Source: Betaproteobacteria bacterium (lineage in GTDB: Bacteria > Pseudomonadota > Gammaproteobacteria > Burkholderiales > SG8-39). Taken from it: a DNA stretch of 48,325 nt. The translations under genes and the position numbers were made by a program. A model generated the notes under the pieces. That model had not been told where the DNA came from. It saw nothing but the letters and a program-made list of their open reading frames with translations, and ran no database searches. The stretch spans positions 1 to 48,325 of the forward strand of contig SHXK01000004.1 of NCBI GenBank assembly GCA_009693335.1, in the 5' to 3' direction. Positions 19,266 to 28,707 of the stretch are shown piece by piece. Positions within the stretch are counted from its first letter, which is position 1. Each line of letters opens with the position of its first letter.

Positions 19266-20210
19266 ATGAAACTTCAGCAATTACGCTACATCTGTGAGGT
19301 GGCACGTCGCGATTTGAGCGTGTCCGCAGCTGCGCAAGCACTGTTCACCTCCCAGCCCGGGGTGAGCAAACAGATCAAGGGACTGGAGCAGGAACTGGGC
19401 GTCGAGATCTTCGTGCGCAGCGGCAAGCGCCTCAGAAGCATCACCGAACCAGGGCGCGCAGTACTCGCGATTGCCGAGCGCATGCTGGCCGACGCAGCCA
19501 GTCTGAAGCGGGCCGGCGAGGATTTCGCCAGGGAAAAAACCGGCACGCTGACCATCGCCACCACCCATACGCAGGCGCGCTACGCACTGCCCAAGGCGGT
19601 GGCCGCGTTCAAGCGCCGCTACCCGAAGGTGCAGCTGTTCATCCATCAGGGAAATCCGACACAGATCTGCGAACAGGTAGCGCAGGGTGAGGCGGACCTT
19701 TGCGTCGCCACCGAGCACATCGCCGAGCACCCTGGCCTGGTGGCGCTGCCCTGCTACCAGTGGAACCGCTGCATCGTGGTGCCGGCCAAGCACCCGCTGC
19801 TGAAGGTCGAGCCACTGACCCTGGAAGCAATCGCGAAATATCCGATCGTGACTTACGACTTCAGCTACGCCAACCGCTCCGTCGTCAACCGCGCCTTCGA
19901 GCAGCGCGGTCTGGCGCCGCAGGTGGTGCTCACGGCTTTCGACGCCGACGTGATCAAAACCTATGTCGAGCTTGGCCTGGGCGTCGGCATCATGGCGGCC
20001 ATGGCGTTCGACGCCAAGCGCGACCGGCAGCTCCGCTCCATCGACGCTTCGCACCTGTTTGCGTCGTCAATTACGCGCCTAGGCATCAAGCGCGGCGCCT
20101 GGCTGCGCCGCTACACCTACGACTTCATCGAATTGTTCGCGCCCAACCTGTCGCGCGAACTGGTGGAAAAGACCGTGCTGGACAAAGCCGGCTCTACTTA
20201 CGAGCTCTAG
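19266..20210 (+). CDS. cysB: LysR-family regulator, CysB-like
   Basis: MKLQQLRYICEVARRDLSVSAAAQALFTSQPGVSKQIKGLEQELGVEIFVRSGKRL is strongly CysB/Cbl-like; divergent from sulfite reductase. Confidence 0.9.
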   Translation: MKLQQLRYICEVARRDLSVSAAAQALFTSQPGVSKQIKGLEQELGVEIFVRSGKRLRSITEPGRAVLAIAERMLADAASLKRAGEDFAREKTGTLTIATTHTQARYALPKAVAAFKRRYPKVQLFIHQGNPTQICEQVAQGEADLCVATEHIAEHPGLVALPCYQWNRCIVVPAKHPLLKVEPLTLEAIAKYPIVTYDFSYANRSVVNRAFEQRGLAPQVVLTAFDADVIKTYVELGLGVGIMAAMAFDAKRDRQLRSIDASHLFASSITRLGIKRGAWLRRYTYDFIELFAPNLSRELVEKTVLDKAGSTYEL

Positions 20211-20241
20211 GCGTGGGTCCCACGCACGCCTATGCGTGCGT
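20211..20241. terminator. Overlapping GC-rich inverted repeats between convergent genes
   Basis: GCGTGGG-T-CCCACGC (20211-20225) and ACGCACGC-CTAT-GCGTGCGT (20222-20241), starting right after the cysB-like stop and reaching the phaZ stop. Confidence 0.5.
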
Positions 20242-21495
20242 CCTTATAAAGTCCCGGATCTTCGGGCAGATGGTCTCGCGCCAGCGGCGGCCGGCGAAAA
20301 TTCCGTAGTGGCCGGTGCCGGGGGCGACGTAGTGTTCGCGCCGCGCTGCCGGAATATTGAAGCACAGCAGGTGCGCCGCCTCGGTCTGGCCGTTGCCTGA
20401 GATGTCGTCGAGCTCGCCTTCGATGGTCAGCAGCGCGGTGTCGCGGATGACCTGCGGCCGCACCAGCTGCTCGCGTATGTACAGCTGCCCCTTAGGCAAG
20501 GCGAAATCCTGGAACACCAGCTTTATCGTATCGAGGTAATACTCGGCGGGCAGGTCCAGCACCGCGTTATATTCGTCGTAGAACTCGCGGTGCTTCTCCG
20601 CCGAGCCGTCGTCGCCCGCGAGCAGGTGGTTGAAGTAGTCCCAGTGCGCGTTCAGGTGGCGGTCCGGGTTCATCGCCACGAAGCCCAGGTGCTGCAGGAA
20701 CCCCGGGTACACGCGCCGCGAATAACCTGGATATTTCTCCGGCACGCGCTGGATCACGTTCTGCTCGAACCACGCATAGGATTTCTGCGTGGCGAGGTTG
20801 TTCACCGCGGTGGGGCTCTTGCGCGCGTCGATCGGCCCGCCCATCATGACCATGGTTTTCGGCGCCAGGTGGCGAGCGGCAGGTTCTGCGTCCTGCGCCA
20901 TGAGCGCTACCGCGCACAGTACCGGCACGGTGGGCTGACAGACTGAGATCACGTTGAGGTTGGGCTGCTGCGGGTCAGTCAGCAGGGTGATGAACTCGCG
21001 CACATAATCAACATAGTCGGCGAGCTGGAATGGCCCGGCGCTAAGCGGCACCATCCTCGCGTCCACCCAATCGGTGACCCAGACATCGTGCTCAGGCAGG
21101 AGCGAGCGCACCGTGTCGCGCAGCAAGGTGGCGTGGTGGCCGGAGAGCGGCGCCACCAGCAGGACACGCGGGGCCTTGGATTTTCGATTGCGGCCCTGCG
21201 GGCTCTCGATCGCACGGCGAAAATGGATCAGTTTGCAGAACGGTTTGTCGAGTTCGGTGACGATTTCGACCGCGACCTCCTCGCCCGCCACGGTGGTGCA
21301 ATCGATGTTCCAGGGCGGTTTCTGATAGCGCTGGGTAATGCGCAGGAAAAGGTCGTTGGAGGCGGCAACCCGGCGCGCGATCGGCGTATAGGCGAGGGGA
21401 CTGAAAGGGTGGTCAAACCAGCTGCGCGCCGCTTCGGCGGCGTAGCGCCAAGGCCCCAGGATCTGGTGCTGGGTTTCGTAGAGTTTATAAAGCAT
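20230..21495 (-). CDS. phaZ: Intracellular polyhydroxyalkanoate depolymerase
   Basis: MLYKLYETQHQILGPWRYAAEAARSWF...NVISVCQPTVPVLCAVALM...LTIEGELDDISGNGQTEAAHLLC. Confidence 0.92.
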   Translation of the reverse strand: MLYKLYETQHQILGPWRYAAEAARSWFDHPFSPLAYTPIARRVAASNDLFLRITQRYQKPPWNIDCTTVAGEEVAVEIVTELDKPFCKLIHFRRAIESPQGRNRKSKAPRVLLVAPLSGHHATLLRDTVRSLLPEHDVWVTDWVDARMVPLSAGPFQLADYVDYVREFITLLTDPQQPNLNVISVCQPTVPVLCAVALMAQDAEPAARHLAPKTMVMMGGPIDARKSPTAVNNLATQKSYAWFEQNVIQRVPEKYPGYSRRVYPGFLQHLGFVAMNPDRHLNAHWDYFNHLLAGDDGSAEKHREFYDEYNAVLDLPAEYYLDTIKLVFQDFALPKGQLYIREQLVRPQVIRDTALLTIEGELDDISGNGQTEAAHLLCFNIPAARREHYVAPGTGHYGIFAGRRWRETICPKIRDFIRTHA

Positions 21496-21566
21496 AGGCC
21501 CCTACCATAGCAGAATTGCGGCGCTGCAATATTGGGTGCCGATCTGTAGGGACGCTGCCGTTAGCG

Positions 21567-21609
21567 GGAACGCACTCGTGTGTTAGAGAGGAACGCACTC
21601 GTGCGTTAG
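21567..21609. repeat. Pair of near-palindromic 20-nt units GGAACGCACTCGTG[T/C]GTTAG
   Basis: Units at 21567-21586 and 21590-21609; same unit pair in opposite orientation at 33798-33839. Confidence 0.85.
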
Positions 21610-23258
21610 TCGCGCAGCGCGCGCCGCAGGATCTTGCCGACGTTGGTCTTGGGCAGGTCGGCGCGAAACTCGACATGCTTGGGCTGCTTGTAACCGGTCA
21701 ACTGAGCCTTGCAGTACGCCAGCACCTGGGCCTCGGTCAGCGAGGGGTCCTTCTTGACGATGAACACTTTCGGCACCTCACCCGACTTCTCGTCGGGCAC
21801 GCCGATGGCCGCAACTTCAAGGACCCCTGGCATCATCGCCACCACCTGCTCGATCTCGTTCGGGTAGACGTTGAATCCCGACACCAGGATCATGTCCTTC
21901 TTGCGATCGACGATGCGCACGAAGCCCTTCTCGTCCATCACCCCCACGTCGCCGGTATAAAGATAGCCGTCGGTGCCGAGCGCCTGCGCGGTTTCGTCGT
22001 CGCGCTGCCAGTAACCTTTCATCACCTGCGGCCCCCTGATACAGATCTCGCCGCGCTGGCCGAGCGGCACGTCCTTCTTGTCGTCGTCGCGCAGCACCAC
22101 TTCGGTCGAAGGCATCGGCAGGCCGATCGAGCCGCTGTAGGCGGTGAGATTGAGCGGGTTCATGGTCGCGCAAGGGCTGGTCTCGGTCAGGCCATAGCCT
22201 TCGAGCAGCACTTTGCCGGTCACCTGCTGCCATTTGTCCGCGACCGCTTTCTGCACCGCCATGCCGCCGCCAACGCAAACCTTGACCTGCGAGAAATCGA
22301 GTTTGCGAAACTCCTCGTTGTTGAGAAAGGCGTTGAACAGCGTATTGACCCCGGTGATCATGTTGTACGGGTGTTTGCCCAGCTCCTTGACGAAGGCCGG
22401 AATGTCGCGCGGATTGGTGATCAGCACGTTCATACCGCCGAGCTTCATCATGTTGAGGCAGTTCACCGTGAGGGAGAAGATGTGATACAGCGGCAGGGCG
22501 GTGATGATCATCGGGCGTTCGTCGCCGATACCCTGCACCAGCCAGGTGGCGGCCTGCTCGATGTTGGCAAGGATGTTGCGGTGTAGCAGCATCGCGCCTT
22601 TCGATACCCCGGTGGTGCCGCCCGTGTACTGCAGGAAGGCGATGTCCTCATGCCCGACCTGCACAGGCTTCATTTCCTTGCCGGCGGCCTCGGCGAGCAT
22701 GTCGTTGAAGCGCAAGGCGCCGGGCAGCTCGAACGGCGGCACCATCTTTTTCACTTTGCGCACCACGAAATTCACGAGCAGGCCCTTGACGCCGAGCATG
22801 TCACCCAGCGAGGCCAGGATCACATGCTTCACCGGCGTCTTCGGCAGCACTGCTTGCAGCGTGGTGGCGAAGTTCTCCAAGATCACGATCACTTCTGCGC
22901 CCGAGTCCTTCAACTGGTGCTCGAGTTCTCGCGGCGTGTAGAGTGGATTGACGTTCACCACGATGCCGCCTGCGCGCAGCGTGCCGTACAACGCCACCGG
23001 ATATTGCAGGCAGTTGGGCATCATGATCGCCACGCGCACGCCTTTGCCGTAGCCCTTCGATTGCAGCCAGGCGCCGAAGGTGCGCGACAGACCATCGAGG
23101 TCGCCAAAGCTGATGGTCTTGCCCATGCAGTGAAAAGCCGGGCGGTCGCTGAATTCCACAACTTTCTTATCCACCAGATCGCCCACCGACTGGTACTGCG
23201 AATAGTCGATTTCGGCGGGCACGCCCGGGGGGTAGCTCTTCAACCAGATTTTTTCCAT
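21606..23258 (-). CDS. fadD: Long-chain fatty-acid--CoA ligase
   Basis: 550 aa; [70 protein letters not shown]. Confidence 0.95.
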   Translation of the reverse strand: MEKIWLKSYPPGVPAEIDYSQYQSVGDLVDKKVVEFSDRPAFHCMGKTISFGDLDGLSRTFGAWLQSKGYGKGVRVAIMMPNCLQYPVALYGTLRAGGIVVNVNPLYTPRELEHQLKDSGAEVIVILENFATTLQAVLPKTPVKHVILASLGDMLGVKGLLVNFVVRKVKKMVPPFELPGALRFNDMLAEAAGKEMKPVQVGHEDIAFLQYTGGTTGVSKGAMLLHRNILANIEQAATWLVQGIGDERPMIITALPLYHIFSLTVNCLNMMKLGGMNVLITNPRDIPAFVKELGKHPYNMITGVNTLFNAFLNNEEFRKLDFSQVKVCVGGGMAVQKAVADKWQQVTGKVLLEGYGLTETSPCATMNPLNLTAYSGSIGLPMPSTEVVLRDDDKKDVPLGQRGEICIRGPQVMKGYWQRDDETAQALGTDGYLYTGDVGVMDEKGFVRIVDRKKDMILVSGFNVYPNEIEQVVAMMPGVLEVAAIGVPDEKSGEVPKVFIVKKDPSLTEAQVLAYCKAQLTGYKQPKHVEFRADLPKTNVGKILRRALRD

Positions 23259-23302
23259 GGGGACTCCTCCTCTAGCGGATTCTAGCTCAGCCGGGCTTGA
23301 AC

Positions 23303-24079
23303 CTAGCGGTGCCTGAACTTCGGTTTGCGCTTCTCGACGAACGCCGCCATGCCCTCTTTCTGATCTTCCAGCGCGAAACAGGCGTGAAACAAACGCCGCT
23401 CGAAACGCACGCCCTCGGTCAGGTTCGTCTCATAGGCGCGGTTGACGGCCTCCTTCGCCATCATCGCCACCGGCAGCGAATACTCGGCGATCTTCTGCGC
23501 CACCGCCATCGCTTCCTCGAGCAGCTTCGCTGCCGGCACCACGCGCGATACGAGTCCTGCACGCTCGGCCTCAGCCGCGTCCATCATGCGCGCCGTGAGG
23601 CACAGGTCCATCGCTTTCGCTTTGCCGACCGCGCGCGGTAAGCGCTGTGTGCCGCCCGCTCCCGGAAAAATGCCCAGCTTGATCTCCGGCTGACCGAACT
23701 TCGCGCTATCGGCCGCGATCACGATGTCGCAGGACATCGCCAGCTCGCAGCCGCCGCCGAGCGCAAAGCCGGACACTGCGGCGACGATCGGCTTGCGGAT
23801 GTTGCGGATGTGCTCCCAGTCGCGCGTGATGTAGTCGGACTTGAATGCTTGCATGAAGTCGTAGTCCTTCATGGCGCCTATGTCGGCGCCAGCGGCGAAA
23901 GCCTTTTCGTTGCCGGTGATCACTATGCAGCCGACGCCGTCGTCTGCGTCGAAGCCGTACAGCGCGGCGGCCAGCTCCTGCATCAGCTGCGCATTCAGCG
24001 CGTTCATCTGCTGCGGCCGGTTGAGTGCGATCAGGGCCACGCGCCCCTTAACCTCGGTAGTGATGAATTCATAGCTCAT
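23303..24079 (-). CDS. Enoyl-CoA hydratase
   Basis: 258 aa; [79 protein letters not shown]. Confidence 0.95.
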   Translation of the reverse strand: MSYEFITTEVKGRVALIALNRPQQMNALNAQLMQELAAALYGFDADDGVGCIVITGNEKAFAAGADIGAMKDYDFMQAFKSDYITRDWEHIRNIRKPIVAAVSGFALGGGCELAMSCDIVIAADSAKFGQPEIKLGIFPGAGGTQRLPRAVGKAKAMDLCLTARMMDAAEAERAGLVSRVVPAAKLLEEAMAVAQKIAEYSLPVAMMAKEAVNRAYETNLTEGVRFERRLFHACFALEDQKEGMAAFVEKRKPKFRHR

Positions 24080-24098
24080 GGCTAGTCGCTTTCAAAAA

Positions 24099-24116
24099 GG
24101 CTCTTGGGGAAGAGCC
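24099..24116. promoter_or_regulatory. Inverted repeat GGCTCTT-GGGG-AAGAGCC between divergent enoyl-CoA hydratase genes
   Basis: Perfect 7-bp arms with a 4-nt spacer in the 59-bp divergent intergenic region. Confidence 0.45.
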
Positions 24117-24138
24117 GAATTTTAGCTAAGCTTTGCCC

Positions 24139-24921
24139 ATGAAACCTATACTTGTTGCTGTCGAAGCCGGGGTGCAGCGCATCACGCTCAACCGCCCGGA
24201 AAAACTCAACGCCTTCAATCCTGCCGTCCACCAAGGTCTCGCCGATGCCATGACGCGCGCCGAAACCGATGCCACGATCCGCTGCCTGCTTATCACCGGC
24301 GCTGGGCGCGGTTTCTGCGCCGGGCAGGATCTGACGGAGCGCGATATGAAAGCGGTCGGACCCATCGATCTGGGCTCAGGCCTGGAGACCTGGTACCACC
24401 CGCTAATCAAACGCATGCGCGCACTGCCCAAGCCCATCATCTGCGCAGTGAACGGCGTAGCCGCAGGCGCCGGCGCCAATTTCGCCCTCGCTTGCGACAT
24501 CGTGCTCGCGGCACGCTCGGCCTCTTTCATCCAGGCCTTCGTCAAGATCGGCCTGGTGCCCGACTGCGGCGGCAGCTACTTCCTGCCGCGGCTCGCGGGC
24601 ACGCAACGCGCGATGGCGCTCGCTATGACGGGCGAGCGACTTTCGGCGGAGGACGCCGAGCGCTACGGCATCGTCTGGAAGATAGTGGACGACGACAAGC
24701 TGGCGCAGGAGTCGATGGCGTTAGCCAGTCGCCTCGCCGCCGGGCCGACCCGTAGCCTCGGCTTCATCAAGCAAGCGATGTACGCATCGGTCGACAACAC
24801 GCTGGCGGCGCAGCTCGATCTCGAGCGCGACCTGCAGCGCGAGATCGGCAAAGGCGGGGACTACCGAGAAGGCGTCACCGCGTTCCTGGAAAAACGCAAG
24901 CCGGACTTCAAGGGCTGGTGA
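24139..24921 (+). CDS. Enoyl-CoA hydratase/isomerase, PaaG-like (ring 1,2-epoxyphenylacetyl-CoA isomerase-like)
   Basis: MKPILVAVEAGVQRITLNRPEKLNAFNPAVHQGLADAM...GRGFCAGQDLTERD...FVKIGLVPDCGGSYFLPRLAG. Confidence 0.88.
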   Translation: MKPILVAVEAGVQRITLNRPEKLNAFNPAVHQGLADAMTRAETDATIRCLLITGAGRGFCAGQDLTERDMKAVGPIDLGSGLETWYHPLIKRMRALPKPIICAVNGVAAGAGANFALACDIVLAARSASFIQAFVKIGLVPDCGGSYFLPRLAGTQRAMALAMTGERLSAEDAERYGIVWKIVDDDKLAQESMALASRLAAGPTRSLGFIKQAMYASVDNTLAAQLDLERDLQREIGKGGDYREGVTAFLEKRKPDFKGW

Positions 24922-24981
24922 TAGGGCCAGTTCGGGTTTCCAGCCCGAAGATCGAATCTCAAATCAACGACAGATGACCCG

Positions 24982-25473
24982 TTACTGGCAGACGGCGCCT
25001 TCCAACGCGAGCAAGGCGCGCTTGCGCTCCATGCCACCGGCGTAACCGGTCAAGGCGCCGTTCGCGCCCATGATGCGGTGGCAGGGCACGAGAATAGTGA
25101 TCGGGTTGCGCCCGGTCGCCGCACCCGCTGCGCGCGCGCTGCCCGGATGGCCGGCCCGCCGCGCGAGTTCGCCGTAGCTGATGGTTTCACCAAAGCCAAC
25201 GCTAGCGATGGACTGCCATACCGAGCGCTGAAAGGACGTGCCCTGCGGAGCCAACACCACCTCGAAGCGCCTGCGCTTACCGGCGAAATATTCGGCCAGC
25301 TCGCACTTCACCTGCTGCAGGGACACGTGATGCAGGTCGCGCTGCCATGCTTTTTCTTTTTCCGGAAAGTATTTCTGTCCCACGAAGTACACGCCGGAAA
25401 CGCCGGTTTCGGTGGCGACTAGCAGCATGCCGCCTTGCGGACTTTGATAAGTGTCGTAGTAATGAATGGTCAT
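24982..25473 (-). CDS. ogt: Methylated-DNA--[protein]-cysteine S-methyltransferase
   Basis: MTIHYYDTYQSPQGGMLLVATE...TSFQRSVWQSIASVGFGETISYGELARRAGHPGSARAAGAATGRNPITILVPCHRIMGANGALTGYAGG; PCHR active site. Confidence 0.95.
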   Translation of the reverse strand: MTIHYYDTYQSPQGGMLLVATETGVSGVYFVGQKYFPEKEKAWQRDLHHVSLQQVKCELAEYFAGKRRRFEVVLAPQGTSFQRSVWQSIASVGFGETISYGELARRAGHPGSARAAGAATGRNPITILVPCHRIMGANGALTGYAGGMERKRALLALEGAVCQ

Positions 25474-25611
25474 GCTTTCCTTGGTAGAGATTGCCAGAGA
25501 CGCCTCAGTGCAGTGGCGCGCCCGCCGAGTGCGAACACGCGCCCGGTCGCGGCTGGCGGAGTCGAGCAGCATGGCCGCAATATGAGCGCGCGCGGCTAGA
25601 ATGTCCAGCCT

Positions 25612-27621
25612 ATGCCAGCTTACCCTCATCTTTTTCGCCCGCTTGAGCTGCCGGGGGTCACCCTTCCCAACCGCATCCTGATGGGCTCGATGCATACCGG
25701 ACTGGAAGCGCGACCCGACGGCATGACCCGGCTGGCCGCGTTCTACGCCGAGCGTGCGCGCGGTGGCGCGGCGCTCATCGTTACCGGCGGGTTTTCGCCG
25801 AATGATGCAGGTGAACTGGGCCCGCACCGCGTGCAGATGAGCAGCGAAGCAGACGCCCAGCGCCACCGAGTGATCCCGCAAGCGGTGCACGACACCGGCG
25901 GCCGCATCGTGTTGCAGGTGCTGCACTCCGGGCGCTACGGTTTTCACCAAAACATCGTCGCCCCCTCGCCGCTCAAGTCCGGGATCAATCCCCAGGTGCC
26001 ACGCGAGATGGCCGCTGATGAAATAAAACAAACCATCGTTGACTTCGTGCGCGCCGCAGTGCTCGCGCAGACAGCGGGCTATGACGGAGTCGAGGTGATG
26101 GCTTCCGAGGGCTACCTGATCACCCAATTCCTCGCCCCACGCACCAACCAGCGCCAGGACGACTGGGGCGGTTCGCTTGAGAACCGCATGCGCTTGGCCT
26201 GCGAGATCGTGCGCCAGATCCGCACCGCCACGGCGCCGCAATTCATCATCATTTACCGCATCTCGGCTCTCGATCTGGTCGAAGGTGGCCTCTCGGGGGC
26301 AGAAACGGTGCAACTCGCCCAGGCGATCGAGCGGGCCGGCGCCACGCTCATCAACACTGGCATCGGCTGGCACGAGGCGCGCATCCCGACCATCGCGCAG
26401 GCGGTGCCGCGCGCGGGATTCTCCTGGGCGACGCGACGGATCAAGGAGTGCGTAAAAATTCCGGTGATCGCTTCCAACCGCATCAACGCGCCCGAAAGCG
26501 CCGAGGAACTGCTCGCCCGCGGCGACGCCGACATGGTCTCGCTCGCCCGTGCGATGCTCTCCGATGCGGAGTTCGCGAACAAAGCGAAGGCCGGCGACCG
26601 CGCCGGCATCAATATCTGTATCGCCTGCAACCAGGCCTGCTTGGACCACTACTTCATCGGCCAACCGGCGAGCTGCGTGGTGAATCCGCGGGCGGGTCGC
26701 GAAACGACGCTGTTATTCAAAAAGACTTTAACCAGAAAAAAAATAGCCATCGTCGGTGGTGGTCCCGCAGGCCTGTCCTGCGCGGCGCTCGCCGCGGAGC
26801 GCGGCCACGAGGTGGTGCTGTTCGAAAAGGCCGCGCAACTCGGCGGCCAGTTCAATCTCGCCAAAAGGATTCCAGGCAAACAGGAATTCGCCGAGTCGGT
26901 GGCCTATTACGCCGAGCGTCTGCGGCGCGCCGGGGTGAAGGTGCTGCTCAACCACCCTGCTTCCGCGCTAGAGCTGGAGCGCTTCGACGAAGTCGTGCTC
27001 GCCTCCGGCGTCGAGCCGCGCAAACCAGCGATTCCCGGCATCGACCACCAGAGCGTGGTCAGCTATGTGGACCTGCTGTCGGGCCGTGTACGGGCGGGAA
27101 ACAAGGTGGTCATCATCGGCGCGGGCGGCATCGGTTTCGATGTGGCACTCTATCTGCTTGAGCGCTCGAGCCGCGCCGCGCTGGAAGCCGTCGAATTCAA
27201 TCGGCATTGGGGCATTACCCAGGATCTTGCCGTTGCCGGCGGCCTGGCCTCCGGCGGTATGGAGCAAGCACACAGCGAGTTCCAGATCACCATGCTGAAA
27301 CGCTCCGCCACGCCCTTCGGCAACACGCTCGGCCGCACCACCGGCTGGGTGCATCGCACCGAACTTGCCCGCCACGGGGTCAGAATGCTGAAAGCTGTCC
27401 AATTCCTCAAGATCGACGACGCTGGCGTGCACATCGCGGTGGACGGCAAGGAACTCTGCCTCCAGGCTGATACGACAGTCGTTTGCGCCGGGCAAGATTC
27501 TGTGCGGCCCTTTTCCAGAGAATCCACGAACTTTCATTCAATCGGTGGCGCCAAGGAGGCCGTCGAACTCGATGCCAAGCGTGCGATGCTCGAAGGCGCC
27601 GAACTAGCGGCAAGGCTCTGA
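25612..27621 (+). CDS. NADH:flavin oxidoreductase / 2,4-dienoyl-CoA reductase (FadH-like)
   Basis: 669 aa; N-terminal OYE-like TIM barrel, CIACNQACLDHYFIGQPASCVVNPRAGRE Fe-S motif, KKIAIVGGGPAGLSCAALAAERGHEVVLFEKAAQLGGQFNLA. Confidence 0.93.
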   Translation: MPAYPHLFRPLELPGVTLPNRILMGSMHTGLEARPDGMTRLAAFYAERARGGAALIVTGGFSPNDAGELGPHRVQMSSEADAQRHRVIPQAVHDTGGRIVLQVLHSGRYGFHQNIVAPSPLKSGINPQVPREMAADEIKQTIVDFVRAAVLAQTAGYDGVEVMASEGYLITQFLAPRTNQRQDDWGGSLENRMRLACEIVRQIRTATAPQFIIIYRISALDLVEGGLSGAETVQLAQAIERAGATLINTGIGWHEARIPTIAQAVPRAGFSWATRRIKECVKIPVIASNRINAPESAEELLARGDADMVSLARAMLSDAEFANKAKAGDRAGINICIACNQACLDHYFIGQPASCVVNPRAGRETTLLFKKTLTRKKIAIVGGGPAGLSCAALAAERGHEVVLFEKAAQLGGQFNLAKRIPGKQEFAESVAYYAERLRRAGVKVLLNHPASALELERFDEVVLASGVEPRKPAIPGIDHQSVVSYVDLLSGRVRAGNKVVIIGAGGIGFDVALYLLERSSRAALEAVEFNRHWGITQDLAVAGGLASGGMEQAHSEFQITMLKRSATPFGNTLGRTTGWVHRTELARHGVRMLKAVQFLKIDDAGVHIAVDGKELCLQADTTVVCAGQDSVRPFSRESTNFHSIGGAKEAVELDAKRAMLEGAELAARL

Positions 27622-27641
27622 CTTGGTCGTACACTAACGGC

Positions 27642-28629
27642 ATGGGAACTGTGGTGGCGCTTACCGGCCAGGCTGGCGGCGCGAAGCTGGTGAACGGGCT
27701 TTACCGTTTGCGCGGCAAGAATCTCGCCGCCATCGTCAACACCGGCGATGATTACGATCACCTGACGCTGCGTTTCTCGCCGGACATCGACACCGTGCTT
27801 TATGTGCTCGCCGGCATCGCCAATCCAATGGCGCCCTGGGAGCCAGCCGGCGATAGTTATGCCCTCTACGCCACACTCAAGCAATTCGGCGGCCCGGACC
27901 GGCTCTCGCTCGGCGGACCGATCCCTCGCCGCGCCCCTGCTACGCACCGCTTGGCTGGCCGAGGACCGACGCTTGACCGCCATTACGCTCGACTTCTGCA
28001 AGCAGCTCGGCATCAGCGCGCGCGTGCTGCCGATGAGCGATGACCCGGTATGCACCTATGTGCTCACCGATGACGGCGAGGTTTCCTTCCAGGAATACTT
28101 CACCACGCTCGCCTGCGAGCCGGTAGTGCGTGGCTTCAATTACGCGGGCGCGGATGCGGCGATGCTTACGCCCGAAGTATCCGACGCCCTCGACTCGGCG
28201 GACTTGGAAGCGGTGATCATCTGCCCCGCCAATCCCTACCACAGCATCCGTCCGATCCTGGAAGTGCCCGGCATGAAGGAACTCATGCGCAAGCGCCGCG
28301 CGCCGGTGATCGCGGTGACGCCGCTTATCGGCGGCAAGGCGCTCAAGGGCTCGACCGGGAAAATGATGCGCGAGTTGCGACACGAGGTCTCGGCCCGCCG
28401 GGTGGCGCTTGAGTACCTGAGACTGATCGATGGCTTTGTCATTGACGCAGCGGATGCCGCGAGCGCCGAGGACCTGCGCGCCAGCGGCATCGAAGTCCTG
28501 GTCACGAACACCGTGATGCGCACGGCGGAGGACCAGGTGGCGCTCGCGCAGGCGGTGCTTGCTTTCGCACAAACCATCCGCGAACAGCGCCTGCAGGAAA
28601 ACAACCTGTCCATGAATGGTGCCGGCTGA
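27642..28629 (+). pseudogene. cofD: 2-phospho-L-lactate transferase-like (CofD/FbiA family), interrupted by a one-base frameshift
   Basis: Frame 1 gives MGTVVALTGQAGGAKLVNGLYRL...VNTGDDYDHLTLRFSPDIDTVLYVLAGIANPMAPWEPAGDSYALYATLKQFGGPDRLSLG; frame 2 continues DRSLAAPLLRTAWLAEDRRLTAITLDFCKQLGISARVLPMSDDPVCTYVLTDDGEVSFQEYF...IICPANPYHSIRPILEVPGM. Removing one G at 27915/27916 restores about 328 aa. Confidence 0.85.
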
Positions 28630-28692
28630 CGGGATCGAACCGCCGACCTTCGGTTTACAAAACCGTTGCTCTACCAACTGAGCTAAGCCGGC
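28617..28692 (-). tRNA. tRNA-Thr (anticodon TGT), CCA encoded
   Basis: Minus strand GCCGGCTTAGCTCAGTTGGTAGAGCAACGGTTTTGTAAACCGAAGGTCGGCGGTTCGATCCCGTCAGCCGGCACCA; 7-bp acceptor stem, GTTCGAT T-loop, loop TTTGTAA with anticodon TGT. Confidence 0.96.
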
Positions 28693-28707
28693 CCTGCGGA
28701 AAGTCTA

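Noticed and set aside
21516-22586. 356-aa plus-strand ORF opposite fadD
   Set aside because: Antisense to FadD; composition typical of a shadow frame.
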